Shown piece after piece: positions 6,858-7,274 of a DNA stretch of 7,274 nt (its first letter is position 1; each line of letters starts with the position of its first letter). Source of the stretch: Flavobacteriaceae bacterium (GTDB taxonomy: Bacteria > Bacteroidota > Bacteroidia > Flavobacteriales > Flavobacteriaceae); assembly GCA_947461915.1 (NCBI GenBank), contig CANHNG010000084.1:1-7274 (forward strand), read 5' to 3'. Both the position numbers and the translations under genes were made by a program. The notes under the pieces were generated by a model. It was not told where the DNA came from. It saw nothing but the letters and a program-made list of their open reading frames with translations, and did not search any database.

Positions 6858-6892
6858 AAATCTAAAATCCCAGATCTAAAATCTAAAATTAA
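6858..6892 (+). repeat. 7-bp tandem array, unit AAATCTA, five copies, abutting the nuoB start
   Basis: The copies read AAATCTA (6858-6864), AAATCCC (6865-6871), AGATCTA (6872-6878), AAATCTA (6879-6885) and AAATTAA (6886-6892). The next base is the A of the nuoB ATG. The array therefore occupies the whole translation-initiation region of nuoB and replaces any Shine-Dalgarno sequence. Confidence 0.85.
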
Positions 6893-7274
6893 ATGAGCGA
6901 TTCAAATATAAAAATGGTTGCCCCTCCGGAAGGTGTTTCTGGCGAAGGTTTTTTTGCCACGACGCTGAATGATGTAGTAGGAATGGCTCGCGCAAATTCA
7001 CTTTGGCCTTTGCCTTTTGCAACTTCTTGTTGCGGAATTGAATTTATGGCAACTATGGCTTCGCATTACGATCTAGCTCGTTTTGGTTCTGAGCGCGTGA
7101 GTTTTTCTCCACGTCAAGCCGATATGTTACTAGTTATGGGAACTATTTCAAAAAAAATGGGTCCAATCCTGCGTCAAGTTTACGAACAAATGGCTGAACC
7201 TCGCTGGGTAATCGCCGTTGGAGCTTGTGCTTCTTCAGGTGGAGTTTTCGATACGTATTCTGTTTTACAAGGAA
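6893..7274 (+). CDS. nuoB: NADH:quinone oxidoreductase subunit B, 3' end outside window
   Basis: Peripheral-arm subunit of complex I that carries iron-sulfur cluster N2, the last electron donor to quinone. 127 codons are present, out of a usual length of about 170-185. After a short variable N-terminus the conserved core begins at about residue 25. Cluster ligands Cys46 and Cys47 lie in [10 protein letters not shown] and Cys112 lies in VGACASSGG; the fourth ligand cysteine is expected beyond the right edge. Other family motifs seen are [22 protein letters not shown] (around 63-84) and the KMGP segment at 88-91. The ATG at 6893 is chosen because Met8 is less upstream-complete, and the frame has no earlier start near the array. 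The remaining nuo genes should follow to the right. Confidence 0.97.
   Translation, partial: MSDSNIKMVAPPEGVSGEGFFATTLNDVVGMARANSLWPLPFATSCCGIEFMATMASHYDLARFGSERVSFSPRQADMLLVMGTISKKMGPILRQVYEQMAEPRWVIAVGACASSGGVFDTYSVLQG

Noticed and set aside
1..7274. CRISPR array, insertion sequence, tRNA/rRNA genes, phage or defence genes
   Set aside because: No spaced repeats of CRISPR type, transposase motifs, terminal inverted repeats, cloverleaf-like sequence or defence domains were seen. The 7-bp arrays are far too short in period to be CRISPR repeats.

Overview
This is AT-rich DNA from a member of the Bacteroidota, most likely a Flavobacterium-type bacterium. Four gene starts are preceded by an exact copy of the Bacteroidota -7 promoter element TAnnTTTG, and no start has a strong Shine-Dalgarno sequence. 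The proteins also look flavobacterial, notably the long RND permease and the secreted thioredoxin-like protein with an N-terminal DUF4369-like domain. The genus is inferred from style and cannot be proven here.

Layout from left to right. (1) The 3' part of an RND-family efflux permease gene enters from the left edge on the + strand and ends at 2631, followed by a clear intrinsic terminator. (2) A 364-base gap between convergent genes holds that terminator and a second, perfect 18-bp hairpin. (3) A gene for an exported TlpA/ResA-like thiol-disulfide protein lies on the - strand (2996-3991). (4) Divergent from it is aspS, aspartyl-tRNA synthetase (4106-5857, +). The short space between them carries one -7 element per direction. 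(5) A single-gene cold-shock protein unit (5984-6178, +) has its own promoter and a strong terminator set inside nested inverted repeats. (6) The start of the respiratory complex I operon follows: nuoA (6403-6768) with its own promoter, then nuoB (6893 to the right edge, cut off).

The genes do not form one functional system. They are housekeeping units (translation, cold response/RNA chaperone, respiration) next to an efflux pump component and an envelope redox protein. nuoA and nuoB belong together in NADH:quinone oxidoreductase, and the permease presumably belongs to a tripartite pump whose partners lie to the left of the window.

I found no convincing undescribed system. The most unusual structure is the nuoA-nuoB gap: two 7-bp tandem arrays that are roughly inverted relative to each other, the second running directly into the nuoB start codon. 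Lesser points are two extra hydrophobic segments in the RND permease, the compound inverted repeats after the cold-shock gene, the isolated perfect hairpin between the convergent genes, and a lysine at a specificity-linked position of AspRS.
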